NCBI GenBank assembly: GCA_021794195.1 | Contig: JAJYRG010000005.1 | Span: 1 to 59,144 of the forward strand | Length of the DNA: 59,144 nt | From: Bacteroidota bacterium | Lineage (GTDB): Bacteria; Bacteroidota; Bacteroidia; Sphingobacteriales; Sphingobacteriaceae | Reading direction: 5' to 3' | Shown here: positions 44,925-54,548 of the stretch, piece by piece | How the letters are laid out: each line of letters opens with the position of its first letter | How positions within the stretch are numbered: the first letter of the stretch is position 1 | Notes under the pieces: model-generated | The model's input: only the letters and a program-made list of their open reading frames with translations | The model's database searches: none | What the model was told of the DNA's origin: nothing | Program-made: the position numbers and the translations under genes

Positions 44925-45965
44925 TTAGTCATTGTTTGTAATTTTTAGTTCAAACAATTTATTCCATTTTTTACCGGTCACAAATACCCGATCGTTTTTA
45001 GCATCATAAGCGATGCCGTTCATTTCATTGTCAAAAGGATCCCTGTCTTCTGTATATAATCCCACAAAGTTTAGCTTCCCTTCTACAGCGCCACTTGAGG
45101 GGTCAATAATGATGATAATATCTTTTGTGTAGATATTTGCCCAGACCTTTCCATTTATATACTCTAACTCATTAATGTCAGTAACTACCCCTTCATGATC
45201 ATAAATTGTGATAGAAGATTCTTCTTTATAAGTTTCTGGATTTAAGAAGTAAAGTTTTTCGCTCCCGTCAGACTTGATTAGTCTTTCGCCATCAAAACAG
45301 ATACCCCATCCTTCTTTGCTGTTTTGATATTCGAAAGTTTCAAGTCTCTTAAAGGATTCTTTATCATATACCATACCTATCCCGGATCGCCAGGTAAGCT
45401 GTATTATTTTATCATCCATTAATGTGAGGCCTTCCCCAAAATGATCTTTGTTGAGATCTATTTTCTGCAAGACTTCTCCTGTTTTTAGATCTACTTTTCG
45501 TACTGTGGATTCTCCATTAATGCCGGTAGATTCATATAAATGACTTCCGTCATACTCCAGCCCTTGAGTATACGCACTTACATCATGGGGGTAAGTATTT
45601 GTCACTTCGTATGTGAGTTCTTTGGCCTTTGGAGGGAGAATTTTGATCGTACTGTAGGCAATTTTTTCTTTTTCATTTCCATACATTTTTGCGCGTAAAT
45701 TACGGCTTCCGTAATGTATGTTTTCCGTTTGAATAGTGATTCCGCTGGTATCGGTTTTTCGTTCTACCACCTCTCCATCGAGGGAGTAAACCACAGAGTC
45801 TATATCTGAAAAGGGGAACTTCAGTTTTATGTCAAGGGTTTCTCCTTTTGTTACACGCTTGCCGTCGTCAGGAGTGATAAACTCTAATTTTTCTTTTTGG
45901 GTTTTACAGCTAACACTTAGTAAAACAACTATAAAGGGAATAATCCAATAAATATTTTTTTTCAT
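44925..45965 (-). CDS. Glutaminyl-peptide cyclotransferase lipoprotein
   Basis: 346 residues from the ATG at 45965 (MKKNIYWIIPFIVVLLSVSCK); an upstream extension overlaps yraN and adds nonsense. A lipoprotein signal has the lipid Cys at 20. The C-terminal beta-propeller belongs to the plant/bacterial glutamine cyclotransferase family: YPHDVSAYTQGLEYDGSHLYES, INGESTVRKVDLKTGEVL, FGEGLTLMDDKIIQLTW, and near the end DRDPFDNEMNGIAYD. It forms N-terminal pyroglutamate on peptides in the periplasm or at the surface. It precedes ruvX by 12 bp. Confidence 0.92.
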   Translation of the reverse strand: MKKNIYWIIPFIVVLLSVSCKTQKEKLEFITPDDGKRVTKGETLDIKLKFPFSDIDSVVYSLDGEVVERKTDTSGITIQTENIHYGSRNLRAKMYGNEKEKIAYSTIKILPPKAKELTYEVTNTYPHDVSAYTQGLEYDGSHLYESTGINGESTVRKVDLKTGEVLQKIDLNKDHFGEGLTLMDDKIIQLTWRSGIGMVYDKESFKRLETFEYQNSKEGWGICFDGERLIKSDGSEKLYFLNPETYKEESSITIYDHEGVVTDINELEYINGKVWANIYTKDIIIIIDPSSGAVEGKLNFVGLYTEDRDPFDNEMNGIAYDAKNDRVFVTGKKWNKLFELKITNND

Positions 45966-45975
45966 TTTTTGTAAT

Positions 45976-46335
45976 TCATTCGCTCCAAAATGCATCTTGG
46001 ATAAGTTCAATTTCCGACTTTGTTTTTTGTAATAGTACGGAAACAATATCAAACCGAACCTCTCCTTGGTGCCCGATTTGATGGAGATAAGCTTCCGCAG
46101 CGTTGATAATTTTTTTTTGTTTGCCATCATCCACAAAATCCAAGGGCTCTCCGTAGAGATTGCTTTTCCGTGTTTTAACTTCTATAAAAACAAGAGTGTT
46201 TCCATCGTATGCTATTAAATCAATTTCATAGCGGCTATACCGCCAATTTCGTTCTTGTATTTTGTACCCTCGTTTTTGTAAATAAAAAAAAGCAAGTTCT
46301 TCTCCTCTCTGACCCGTTTGGATATGCATAGCCAT
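45976..46335 (-). CDS. yraN: YraN family (UPF0102) endonuclease-like protein
   Basis: 119 residues. It starts HIQTGQRGEELAFFYLQKRG; the nuclease core is IQERNWRYSRYEIDLIAYDG with FIEVKTRKSNLYGEPLDFV. Restriction-enzyme-like residues E, D and ExK are kept. The usual context is near rnhB; here it follows dnaG by 7 bp and precedes the glutaminyl cyclase gene by 10 bp. The biological function is unsettled. Two start codons 6 bp apart are possible. Confidence 0.93.
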   Translation of the reverse strand: MAMHIQTGQRGEELAFFYLQKRGYKIQERNWRYSRYEIDLIAYDGNTLVFIEVKTRKSNLYGEPLDFVDDGKQKKIINAAEAYLHQIGHQGEVRFDIVSVLLQKTKSEIELIQDAFWSE

Positions 46336-46342
46336 ATTTGCT

Positions 46343-48295
46343 TTATTTTACTATTGTATTACCCAAAAACTCTCCTAAGCCTTTTTCTACTTCTTTTAAT
46401 TTTTGATATTTTGAAAGCAATATATCCAGATCCTCATTATTTTCAACAGTTTTTAGTTCTTCTCTTACATCGTCGATTTGTATCTGTACTTTTTTCTTTT
46501 TTATTCTATAGACTGCTTGTATAACCAGCTCTTTGAGGTGATCTGTCTCTTGGCTTACGTATATTTGCCGTTTTTCATCGTTCCATTTTTCGCTTAATTC
46601 ATATTTATTCGCTACACAATCTATAGCTAAGTTAACTACTTTTTCGTTTTGATGGCTAAAAAACTGCTTAGCTTCGGGAATTTTATATTCTTTAATGTCT
46701 TTTCTAAAGCAAGTTACGATTTCTTTGCTTGGCGGATCGACAAAGCTGATATCCTCTATACTCCCTAACAACCAAGGTGCTATAGGAATGTCAGTTTCTT
46801 CCCAAGAAGCATTCTCCGATCCGTAGTTCAGCAATATTCTCACAATTTCTCTTTCAATTAGTTTTTCGGAATCCCAATCGTGCAAGAGGGATTCTTTTGA
46901 GCTTGTTTTATATGCTTCTTGTTTTTCTGCACCTTCCGCCTCTTCTTTTTGTGGTTTTTCACTTTGTTGTCTGGCAGCTTGCGTTCTCGCCTGCTGCATT
47001 TTCATCTTATTCAACTCGGCAAGTAAGACCCGCTCTTCCATATCCAATAAAGAGCTCGATTGGCGGATAAAGAGAGTGCTTTTTATTTGATCAGGCACTT
47101 TTGCGATGCTGGAGACTATATCGCGTATGGTCGCTGCTTTTTTGATGGGATCCTCTCCGGCTTCTTGCAGTAAAATACGTGTTTTGAAAGGGATAAAGTC
47201 TTCGGAATGAGTATTTAAAAAGTCTTGAAAAGCAGAAGATCCATGTTTTTTGATGTATAGATCCGGGTCATCCCCTTCTGGAAAGAGCAAAACCTTTACG
47301 TTCATTCCTTCTTCCAAGAGTAGATCCGATCCCCTTAGGGCCGCTTTAATCCCCGCTTCATCACCATCAAAAAGCAATACAATATTTTTTGTATACCGGG
47401 CCATTAACCGAATTTGTCCTTGCGTGAGGGAAGTACCTGATGAAGAGACTACATTCTCTATTCCGGATTGGTGCATAGAAAGTACGTCAGCATATCCTTC
47501 TACAAGATAAGCCACATCTTCTTGAGTGATTTTTTTTCTCGCGAAATGTAAGCCATATAAGACCTTCGACTTGTTATATATTTCGCTTTCTGGGGAGTTC
47601 ACATATTTGGGGACATTTTTTTCTGTCTTTAATGTACGGCCCCCAAAGCCCAATATTCTTCCACTTAAGCTATGAATAGGGAAAATCATACGATCTCTGA
47701 ACCTATCGTAATGGCTTTCATCTTTTTTTTCTACACTTAAGCCCACTTCCCGCACGTGATGAAGCGCATAGCCAGAAGATTTTGCTGCATCGACTAGTGC
47801 GGACCATTTATCAGGAGAATATCCTAATTCAAACTTTTTGATAACCTCCTCTCCATAGCCTCTTTCTTTGAAATAAGGGAGACCTATGGATTTACCTTCT
47901 TGAGAATCCCAAAGATTTTTTACAAAGAAATCTTTTGCCCATTGGTTAATAACGTATAAGCTTTCTTTTTTATCCTGTGCAGCGATTTGCTCAGGTGAGC
48001 GTTCGGTTTCTTCAACTTCAATATTGTATTTTTCTGCTAAAAACCGAATCGCTTCCGGATAAGAGTATTTTTCATGTTTCATCACGAAACTGAGCGAATC
48101 ACCTCCTTCTCCACAGCCAAAACATTTAAATATTCCTTTGCTTATAGAAACATGAAAAGAAGGTGTCTTTTCATCATGAAAAGGACATAATCCCATAAGA
48201 GAGCTTCCTCTTTTTTTGAGGTTGACAAACTCGCCTACTACCTCTTCTATTTGGGCAGTATCTCTCACTTTTTCAATCGTTTCTCTGGAAATCAA
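46343..48295 (-). CDS. dnaG: DNA primase
   Basis: 650 residues. TTG start giving MISRETIEKVRDTAQIEEVV, the expected DnaG N-terminus. The zinc site is in LCPFHDEKTPSFHVS and FKCFGCGEGG. TOPRIM parts are LVEGYADVLSMHQSGIENVV, SSGTSLT and LLFDGDEAGIKAALRG. The C-terminal DnaB-binding part is less conserved, with a low-complexity stretch rich in Gln/Glu near 435-470. It makes primers at the fork. Confidence 0.96.
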   Translation of the reverse strand: MISRETIEKVRDTAQIEEVVGEFVNLKKRGSSLMGLCPFHDEKTPSFHVSISKGIFKCFGCGEGGDSLSFVMKHEKYSYPEAIRFLAEKYNIEVEETERSPEQIAAQDKKESLYVINQWAKDFFVKNLWDSQEGKSIGLPYFKERGYGEEVIKKFELGYSPDKWSALVDAAKSSGYALHHVREVGLSVEKKDESHYDRFRDRMIFPIHSLSGRILGFGGRTLKTEKNVPKYVNSPESEIYNKSKVLYGLHFARKKITQEDVAYLVEGYADVLSMHQSGIENVVSSSGTSLTQGQIRLMARYTKNIVLLFDGDEAGIKAALRGSDLLLEEGMNVKVLLFPEGDDPDLYIKKHGSSAFQDFLNTHSEDFIPFKTRILLQEAGEDPIKKAATIRDIVSSIAKVPDQIKSTLFIRQSSSLLDMEERVLLAELNKMKMQQARTQAARQQSEKPQKEEAEGAEKQEAYKTSSKESLLHDWDSEKLIEREIVRILLNYGSENASWEETDIPIAPWLLGSIEDISFVDPPSKEIVTCFRKDIKEYKIPEAKQFFSHQNEKVVNLAIDCVANKYELSEKWNDEKRQIYVSQETDHLKELVIQAVYRIKKKKVQIQIDDVREELKTVENNEDLDILLSKYQKLKEVEKGLGEFLGNTIVK

Positions 48296-48461
48296 ATCTT
48301 ATCCTCTTTATACCTACAAAAATAAAAAAAATACAGTAATTTTATCCTCTTGAAGAAGAGGCCAAATGTTGCTATGTAAACAATCTTTATTATATTGAGT
48401 AATATAAAAGATTTAAGCGAATAAATCTTAAAAAGACTTAGAAAACTATTGACTTAATAAA
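48296..48461. other. Divergent intergenic region between dnaG and the usp gene
   Basis: AT-rich; no gene seen. It holds the divergent promoters; none is clear. Confidence 0.4.
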
Positions 48462-49298
48462 ATGACAAAAAAAATTCTTATCCCTGTTGATTTTTCAGAA
48501 ACTTCTTGGGCTGCCGTGCGTTTTACACTTTCTATGGCAGAAGAAGTAGAGAGCGAACTGGTGCTTTTACATACATATCCTGTATATCGATCAAACTTTC
48601 GCAGCGAAGCAGAAAATAAAAGAGAAGAAGAGGGGGTTTTTAAAAATGCAAATCAAAAAATGCAACTTCTCATTGAGCAGATCGCTCGGGTTAATGCAGA
48701 TATAAAAGTATCGGCACATTGTGTAAAAGGAAGCCTGATTACTCTGATCAATGATTTTGTGGGTGAGCATACTATTGATTTGGTCGTAACGGGAACAGAA
48801 GGCGCGACGGGGATAAAATATGTTTTATTAGGTTCAAACGCTTATGATATTGCCAAAAAACTATCTGTTCCGTTTATAGTTGTTCCGAGCACCACTCAAA
48901 ATTTTACAATTAAAAAAGTAGCCTTTTTCACAGACTACGATCCTAACGACAAGGACACTTTACAAAGCCTGGTTTCGACGCTGAATTATGCAGACTTAAA
49001 GTATCATTTTGTTCATATTCTCGAAGATTCAAATCAACCGAAAGAAGAAGATGTGCAAAAAATGGAGGATTGGACAGAAAGTTTGAAAAATCATGCGAAT
49101 CTTAGAGAGGTAAGTTATGAGTTGGTATATGGCAAGAAAAATGTGGATCTCATAAAAGATATAAGCAAAAGAGAAGATGTTCATTTGCTTATATTAACCC
49201 TGAAAGAAGTTTCGTTTTTTGATAAATTCTTTAACAAAACGCTCGCAAGAGAAATTATTATGCAGGGCAATACCCCTCTGTTTTTAAAACGAGTATGA
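48462..49298 (+). CDS. Universal stress protein with two Usp domains
   Basis: 278 residues. The first Usp domain (1-145) has KKILIPVDFSETSWAAVRF, LVVTGTEGATGIKYVLLGS and AKKLSVPFIVVP; this last part replaces the ATP-binding G-2x-G-9x-G(S/T) pattern partly. The second domain (150-278) begins KKVAFFTDYDPND and ends ARE I IMQGNTPLFLKR. Tandem Usp proteins are common in Bacteroidota. It is transcribed alone and converges with a tiny membrane protein gene. Confidence 0.9.
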   Translation: MTKKILIPVDFSETSWAAVRFTLSMAEEVESELVLLHTYPVYRSNFRSEAENKREEEGVFKNANQKMQLLIEQIARVNADIKVSAHCVKGSLITLINDFVGEHTIDLVVTGTEGATGIKYVLLGSNAYDIAKKLSVPFIVVPSTTQNFTIKKVAFFTDYDPNDKDTLQSLVSTLNYADLKYHFVHILEDSNQPKEEDVQKMEDWTESLKNHANLREVSYELVYGKKNVDLIKDISKREDVHLLILTLKEVSFFDKFFNKTLAREIIMQGNTPLFLKRV

Positions 49299-49329
49299 AA
49301 AAGATAATAAAGTAGGGATTTGTTTTTAA

Positions 49330-49351
49330 GGTGTCAGAATAGTTTGACACC
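49330..49351. terminator. Hairpin after the usp gene
   Basis: GGTGTCA and TGACACC pair over an 8-nt loop, 31 bp after the usp stop; the following sequence is AT-rich but not a T-run. It may serve both convergent genes. Confidence 0.5.
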
Positions 49352-49360
49352 ATATTTCAT

Positions 49361-49537
<177 letters not shown>

Positions 49538-49581
49538 TTAATTTTTTTGTTTACATATGGATATACAATGTATAAACATAC

Positions 49582-49621
49582 AAAAAATGTCGAATCAAAA
49601 GGTAAAGACTCGACATTTTTT
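49582..49621. terminator. Bidirectional terminator between lmo0937-like gene and dnaA
   Basis: AAAAAATGTCGA and TCGACATTTTTT form a perfect 12-bp stem with T-runs on both sides, about 24 bp beyond the dnaA stop. Confidence 0.85.
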
Positions 49622-49644
49622 CATGTTTTTATTGAGGAAAAAGC

Positions 49645-51072
49645 TTAGGCCATCTTTATTTTCTTTTGTATGTCTTGCACATAAGATTTGAACTTTTTAT
49701 CTGTTTCTATCAAATCTTGTACAGTTTGGCAAGCATAAATCACGGTAGAATGATCCCTTCCTCCAAAAAAGTTCCCTATAGTTTTCAAAGAAGATTTAGT
49801 ATAGCTTTTAGCAAGATACATGGATATTTGTCGGGCTTGGACGATTTCCCGCTTGCGCATTTTTGATTTTACCATTTCGACGGGCACTTCGAAGTATTCA
49901 CAGACTAAGTCTTGGATATACTCCATTGAAATTTCTTTTTGTGAATTTTTCACAAAGTTTTTCAACATAGATTTCGCCAGTTCTAAATCAATTTCTTTTT
50001 TATTTAATGTGGATTGCGCTAATAGTGAAACCATAGCACCTTCTAATTCGCGCACACTGTTGTCAATTTGATGGGCTACATACTCGATAACGTCTTCGGG
50101 AAGCTCAATCCCATCTGAGTACATTTTTTTCTTTAATATGGCCATTCGGGTTTCCAGATCCGGAATTTGAATATCTGCTGAGAGCCCCCATTTGAATCGG
50201 CTTAAAAGTCTTTCTTCTACCCCCGATAGATCTTTAGGTGCTTTATCGGAAGTGAGAATAATTTGTTTGTTGTTTTGGTGAAGTTGATTGAAGATGTGGA
50301 AGAAAATATCCTGCGTCTTTTCTTTGCCAGCAAAATTATGCACATCATCCATGATGATTACATCCATTGTTTGATAAAAGTTGACAAAATCATTGATGGT
50401 GTTGTTCTTTAAAGACTCGACAAATTGTTGACAAAAACGCTCGCAAGAGACGTATATCACTAACTTGTCCGGTAGGTTCTTTTTAATTTCGTTTCCTATT
50501 GCTTGTGCCAAGTGTGTTTTCCCTAACCCTACATCGCCATAAATCATCAGCGGGTTAAAAGAGGTGCCTCCGGGTTTATTTGCCACTGCAAATCCAGCCG
50601 AACGTGCTAAGCGGTTGCACTCCCCTTCGATAAAGCTGTCAAAAGTATATTGTTGGTTGAGCTGTGGATCGACATCCATTTTTTTTAGCCCCGGAATAAC
50701 AAAAGGGTTTTTGATGTTTTTGTTGAGGGCCACCGGCACGGGGATAGATTGCCGCTTTCCTTCCGCCCCGTTTCCATTAGAAGGAATGTTTGTCGTATAA
50801 GGTCTGCTGGAAGAAGATTTTTCGACCACGATATTGTATTCCAGTCTTCCATGCTCTCCTAAAAACTTTTTTACTGTCTTTCTGAGAATCCCTACATAAT
50901 GCTCTTCCAACCATTCATAGAAAAACAAACTTGGTACTTGAATAGTTAAAACGTTACCTTGCAGCTTGACTGCTTTTACAGGTTCAAACCAGGTCTTAAA
51001 ACTACGCGCTGGAATATTGTCTTTTATCACCTGAAGACAATTTTCCCAAACATCTGTACACGTTTTTTCCAT
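49645..51072 (-). CDS. dnaA: Chromosomal replication initiator DnaA
   Basis: 475 residues. Domain I begins with CTDVWENCLQVIKDNIPARS; domain III has the P-loop GDVGLGKTHLAQAIG and VIIMDDVHNFAGKEKTQD; domain IV carries the DnaA-box reader with GGRDHSTVIYACQTVQDLI. It opens the replication origin. Its upstream region shows only weak candidates for DnaA boxes, so the origin may be elsewhere. Confidence 0.97.
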   Translation of the reverse strand: MEKTCTDVWENCLQVIKDNIPARSFKTWFEPVKAVKLQGNVLTIQVPSLFFYEWLEEHYVGILRKTVKKFLGEHGRLEYNIVVEKSSSSRPYTTNIPSNGNGAEGKRQSIPVPVALNKNIKNPFVIPGLKKMDVDPQLNQQYTFDSFIEGECNRLARSAGFAVANKPGGTSFNPLMIYGDVGLGKTHLAQAIGNEIKKNLPDKLVIYVSCERFCQQFVESLKNNTINDFVNFYQTMDVIIMDDVHNFAGKEKTQDIFFHIFNQLHQNNKQIILTSDKAPKDLSGVEERLLSRFKWGLSADIQIPDLETRMAILKKKMYSDGIELPEDVIEYVAHQIDNSVRELEGAMVSLLAQSTLNKKEIDLELAKSMLKNFVKNSQKEISMEYIQDLVCEYFEVPVEMVKSKMRKREIVQARQISMYLAKSYTKSSLKTIGNFFGGRDHSTVIYACQTVQDLIETDKKFKSYVQDIQKKIKMA

Positions 51073-51635
51073 TCTATAATTGTTAATATCTTGATACCCA
51101 ATAATTGCTAAAAAATATGTTCAAAACTTTCTATGCAACGAATATGATAATTTTTTTTCAGCTAAAAAACATTTTCTTTAATAATAATATTATGTTCTGT
51201 TTATCAATCCGTTAGGTTCTTTGAACTCTGTGTTGTCAAAAAAAATAAACGTACAAATATATTTTTTCACAACATGAAAATAATAAAAGTAACGTCATTA
51301 ATATAGCCTTATTTTTTTGATAAATCCAAATGAAATGTGGAAAACTATTTGGATATAGTAGGCAAGAATATCAAAATGAAATACTTACATGCTTTAGCCA
51401 AATTAAAGAAAGTTTTTTCATGTAACTAAAGAGTAAAAACTCTCTTATTAAACGTATAGCTTCCGATACTTTTTCGATCGTGTCATAAGCAGATTTTTTA
51501 TTAATTACGAACATTGGAAATTATTATTAAACTTATTTAAGTTTAACAGTGCAGCGGAAGATCATTGCCTTTTTCAGATGGAATAAGCTTCGAATGCTCG
51601 TATTGTATATGAAACTTCCCGTATATTTGTAAGTT
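51073..51635. other. 563-bp AT-rich intergenic region between dnaA and uvrA
   Basis: No gene. It holds the divergent promoters of dnaA and uvrA and several A/T runs. TGTGGAAAA near 51336 and TTTTTCACA near 51265 are each one or two mismatches from the DnaA box TTATCCACA/TGTGGATAA. Two isolated weak boxes are not enough to call an origin. Confidence 0.5.
51622..51629 (+). promoter_or_regulatory. -7 promoter element directly before uvrA
   Basis: TATATTTG, an exact TAnnTTTG match, ends 6 bp before the uvrA ATG. A start of transcription at the usual distance would fall on or next to the ATG. Confidence 0.5.
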
Positions 51636-54434
51636 ATGCAGAACAAAAATAATTATTCCCCAAAGACACATATTTTAATAAAAGGAGCCCGTGTACATAA
51701 TCTTAAAGATATACACGTTAATATTCCCAAAAACCAATTGGTCGTAATAACGGGAATGTCAGGATCGGGCAAATCTTCTCTTGCTTTCGATACTTTATAC
51801 GCCGAAGGCCAGAGAAGATATGTAGAGAGTTTATCTGCGTATGCCCGACAGTTTATGGGTAGAATGGATAAACCCGAAGTCGATTATATAAAAGGTATTG
51901 CCCCAGCTATTGCTATTGAACAGAAGGTGATTACCAGTAACCCCAGATCGACAGTAGGTACATCCACTGAGATTTATGATTATTTAAAATTGCTATTTGC
52001 CCGTATAGGTAAGACATATTCGCCTGTTTCAGGAAAGCAGGTGACAAAGGATACAGTGAGTTCGGTAGTAGACTTTATCCTCGCTCAGGATAAAGAGTCC
52101 ATGGTGACCATCTTTTGTCCTTTAATTAAAACGTATGATCGAAAGCTTAAAGAAGAACTCTCGCTACTTTTGCAAAAAGGATATATACGGGTGCGCTATA
52201 AAGAAGAAATAAAAAAAATTGAAGACTTGCTGGAAGATAGCAAACTTCCTAATGAAAATTTTGAAGCGGATGATTTGCAAATACTTATCGATAGAGTTAG
52301 GGTGGAGCATGATGAGGATACTGTAAATAGACTTTCGGATTCTGTGCAAACTGCTTTTTATGAAGGAGGTAATCAATGTATTATCCATATAGAGGATAAA
52401 GTGCATACTTTTTCAGATCGTTTTGAAGCCGATGGGATTGTCTTCGAAGAGCCTACGCCTAATTTTTTTAGCTTTAATAACCCCTTTGGAGCGTGTAGAA
52501 AATGTGAAGGATATGGTCAGATCATTGGTATAGATGAAGATTTGGTTGTCCCGGACAAGAGCAAATCTGTTTATGAAGGAGCTATTGCGCCATGGCGGGG
52601 AGAAAAAATGGGAAAGTGGTTGAAAAAGCTGATCGATGTGGCTCTCAAATTTGATTTCCCCATACATAGATCTTTTGCGGATTTGACTGCCGGCCAGCAA
52701 AAGCTGCTTTGGACAGGCAATGAATATTTTAAAGGGTTAGATGCTTTTTTTGCCATGTTGGAAGAAAACACATACAAGATTCAATATCGTGTTATGCTAT
52801 CCCGCTATAGGGGCAAAACGCTGTGTCCTGACTGTAGGGGTACCCGTCTCCGGCCAGACGCCAGCTACGTAAAGATCGGTGGGAAATCTATTATTGATCT
52901 GGTTTTAATGCCTTTGGAAAAAGCTTTACAGTTTTTTGAGGACATTTCACTCGACGGACAAGAACAAGTTATCGCAAAGCGGCTTTTGGATGAAATCAAA
53001 AATAGATTAGGGTTTCTTTGTGATGTAGGGTTGAGTTATTTGACCTTAAATAGGCTCAGCAATACTTTATCGGGTGGAGAGTCGCAGCGTATAAATTTAG
53101 CGACCTCTTTGGGGAGCTCTTTGGTGGGGTCTATATACGTATTGGATGAACCCAGCATTGGCCTGCATCCCAGGGATACGCAGCGTTTGATTTCGGTTTT
53201 AAAAACGTTGAGAAACATAGGAAACACCGTTATTGTCGTGGAACATGAGCAGGAAATGATGGAAGCAGCGGACTACCTCATCGACATAGGTCCTGAAGCA
53301 GGAGTAAATGGGGGGGGATTAGTGTATGCAGGAGATTTTAAAGGAATTTTAAAAGATAAAAATAGTTACACAGGAAAATATTTATCCGGACAGTTACACA
53401 TTCCTATTCCTGATAAGCGGAGAAGCTGGACGGATAGAATAAGTCTAAAAGGAGCAAGGGAAAATAACCTGAAAAGTATAGATGTGGAGTTTCCTCTGCA
53501 AATTTTCACAGTAGTAACCGGAGTGTCGGGTTCAGGGAAAACCTCTTTAGTAAGACGTATACTTTATCCAGCGCTGCAAAAAGCTCTAGACAAATATACG
53601 GGGGAACAGACCGGAAAATTTGATAGTTTGGAAGGCGACTACAAAAGAATTGAGCAAGTAGAGATGGTCGATCAGAATCCCATAGGCCGTTCTTCCCGTT
53701 CTAATCCGGTAACTTATGTCAAAGCATGGGATGATATCCGCGCTCTATTGGCCAAACAACCCCAAGCGAAAGCAACCGGCTTAAAACCGTCGGCATTTTC
53801 GTTTAACGTAGAAGGAGGGAGGTGTGATGCGTGTCAGGGAGAAGGCCAGATAAAAGTAGAGATGCAGTTTATGGCGGATTTAGTTTTAGAATGTGAAGTT
53901 TGTAAAGGAAAACGCTTTAAACAGCATGTTTTGGATATAAAGTACAAAGAAAAAGATGTTTCAGAAATCTTAAACCTGAGTGTGGATGAAGCTATCCCTT
54001 TCTTTGAAGACCAGCCGAAAATTTTGACAAAACTCCAACCTCTGCAGGATGTAGGCTTAGGTTATGTAAAACTGGGGCAACCTTCAAGTACACTTTCCGG
54101 AGGAGAAGCACAACGGATTAAGCTGGCCTCATTTTTAATTAAAGGGAGTAACCACAAACGCACGCTTTTTATTTTTGACGAACCGACTACAGGCTTACAC
54201 TTTCATGATATTTTAAAATTATTAAACTCTTTTGATGCGCTTATTGAAATGGGCAATTCTATATTAGTGATTGAACATAATATGGAAATGGTTAAATCTG
54301 CAGATTGGGTTATAGATATAGGTCCGGAAGGAGGGGAAAAAGGCGGAGAATTGGTTTTTGCCGGGACACCTGAAGAGTTGGTGAAAAACAAAAGATCATA
54401 CACCGGAAAATTTTTAAAACGGCATTTAAAATAG
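51636..54434 (+). CDS. uvrA: Excinuclease ABC subunit A
   Basis: 932 residues. First ATPase: ITGMSGSGKSSLAFDTLYAEGQ and LSGGESQRINLATSLGS; second: VTGVSGSGKTSLVRRILYPAL and LSGGEAQRIKLASFL. Zinc-binding cysteines are in ACRKCEGYGQ, LCPDCRGTRL, RCDACQGEGQ and ECEVCKGKR. It recognises DNA damage together with UvrB. Several UvrA paralogues exist in this phylum, so it may be either the main copy or a relative. The promoter element ends 6 bp before the start codon. Confidence 0.93.
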   Translation: MQNKNNYSPKTHILIKGARVHNLKDIHVNIPKNQLVVITGMSGSGKSSLAFDTLYAEGQRRYVESLSAYARQFMGRMDKPEVDYIKGIAPAIAIEQKVITSNPRSTVGTSTEIYDYLKLLFARIGKTYSPVSGKQVTKDTVSSVVDFILAQDKESMVTIFCPLIKTYDRKLKEELSLLLQKGYIRVRYKEEIKKIEDLLEDSKLPNENFEADDLQILIDRVRVEHDEDTVNRLSDSVQTAFYEGGNQCIIHIEDKVHTFSDRFEADGIVFEEPTPNFFSFNNPFGACRKCEGYGQIIGIDEDLVVPDKSKSVYEGAIAPWRGEKMGKWLKKLIDVALKFDFPIHRSFADLTAGQQKLLWTGNEYFKGLDAFFAMLEENTYKIQYRVMLSRYRGKTLCPDCRGTRLRPDASYVKIGGKSIIDLVLMPLEKALQFFEDISLDGQEQVIAKRLLDEIKNRLGFLCDVGLSYLTLNRLSNTLSGGESQRINLATSLGSSLVGSIYVLDEPSIGLHPRDTQRLISVLKTLRNIGNTVIVVEHEQEMMEAADYLIDIGPEAGVNGGGLVYAGDFKGILKDKNSYTGKYLSGQLHIPIPDKRRSWTDRISLKGARENNLKSIDVEFPLQIFTVVTGVSGSGKTSLVRRILYPALQKALDKYTGEQTGKFDSLEGDYKRIEQVEMVDQNPIGRSSRSNPVTYVKAWDDIRALLAKQPQAKATGLKPSAFSFNVEGGRCDACQGEGQIKVEMQFMADLVLECEVCKGKRFKQHVLDIKYKEKDVSEILNLSVDEAIPFFEDQPKILTKLQPLQDVGLGYVKLGQPSSTLSGGEAQRIKLASFLIKGSNHKRTLFIFDEPTTGLHFHDILKLLNSFDALIEMGNSILVIEHNMEMVKSADWVIDIGPEGGEKGGELVFAGTPEELVKNKRSYTGKFLKRHLK

Positions 54435-54548
54435 TAATTTGTAACTTGCTTATGAAATAATACAGGCTAAACTATGCATGATGCCTATTGTAAGCTCTTC
54501 TGGTTTAAAGTTAAATTTCTATTATTCCGAACAAGAAAACAGAGAGGT

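Noticed and set aside
51073..51635. Possible replication origin beside dnaA
   Set aside because: Only two isolated sequences come near the DnaA box, each with mismatches; no cluster of boxes is present. A cumulative GC-skew plot of the full chromosome would decide.
54474..54548. Upstream start for the sulfatase
   Set aside because: The extra residues precede the signal peptide and would hide it; the ATG at 54549 has a purine-rich RBS.
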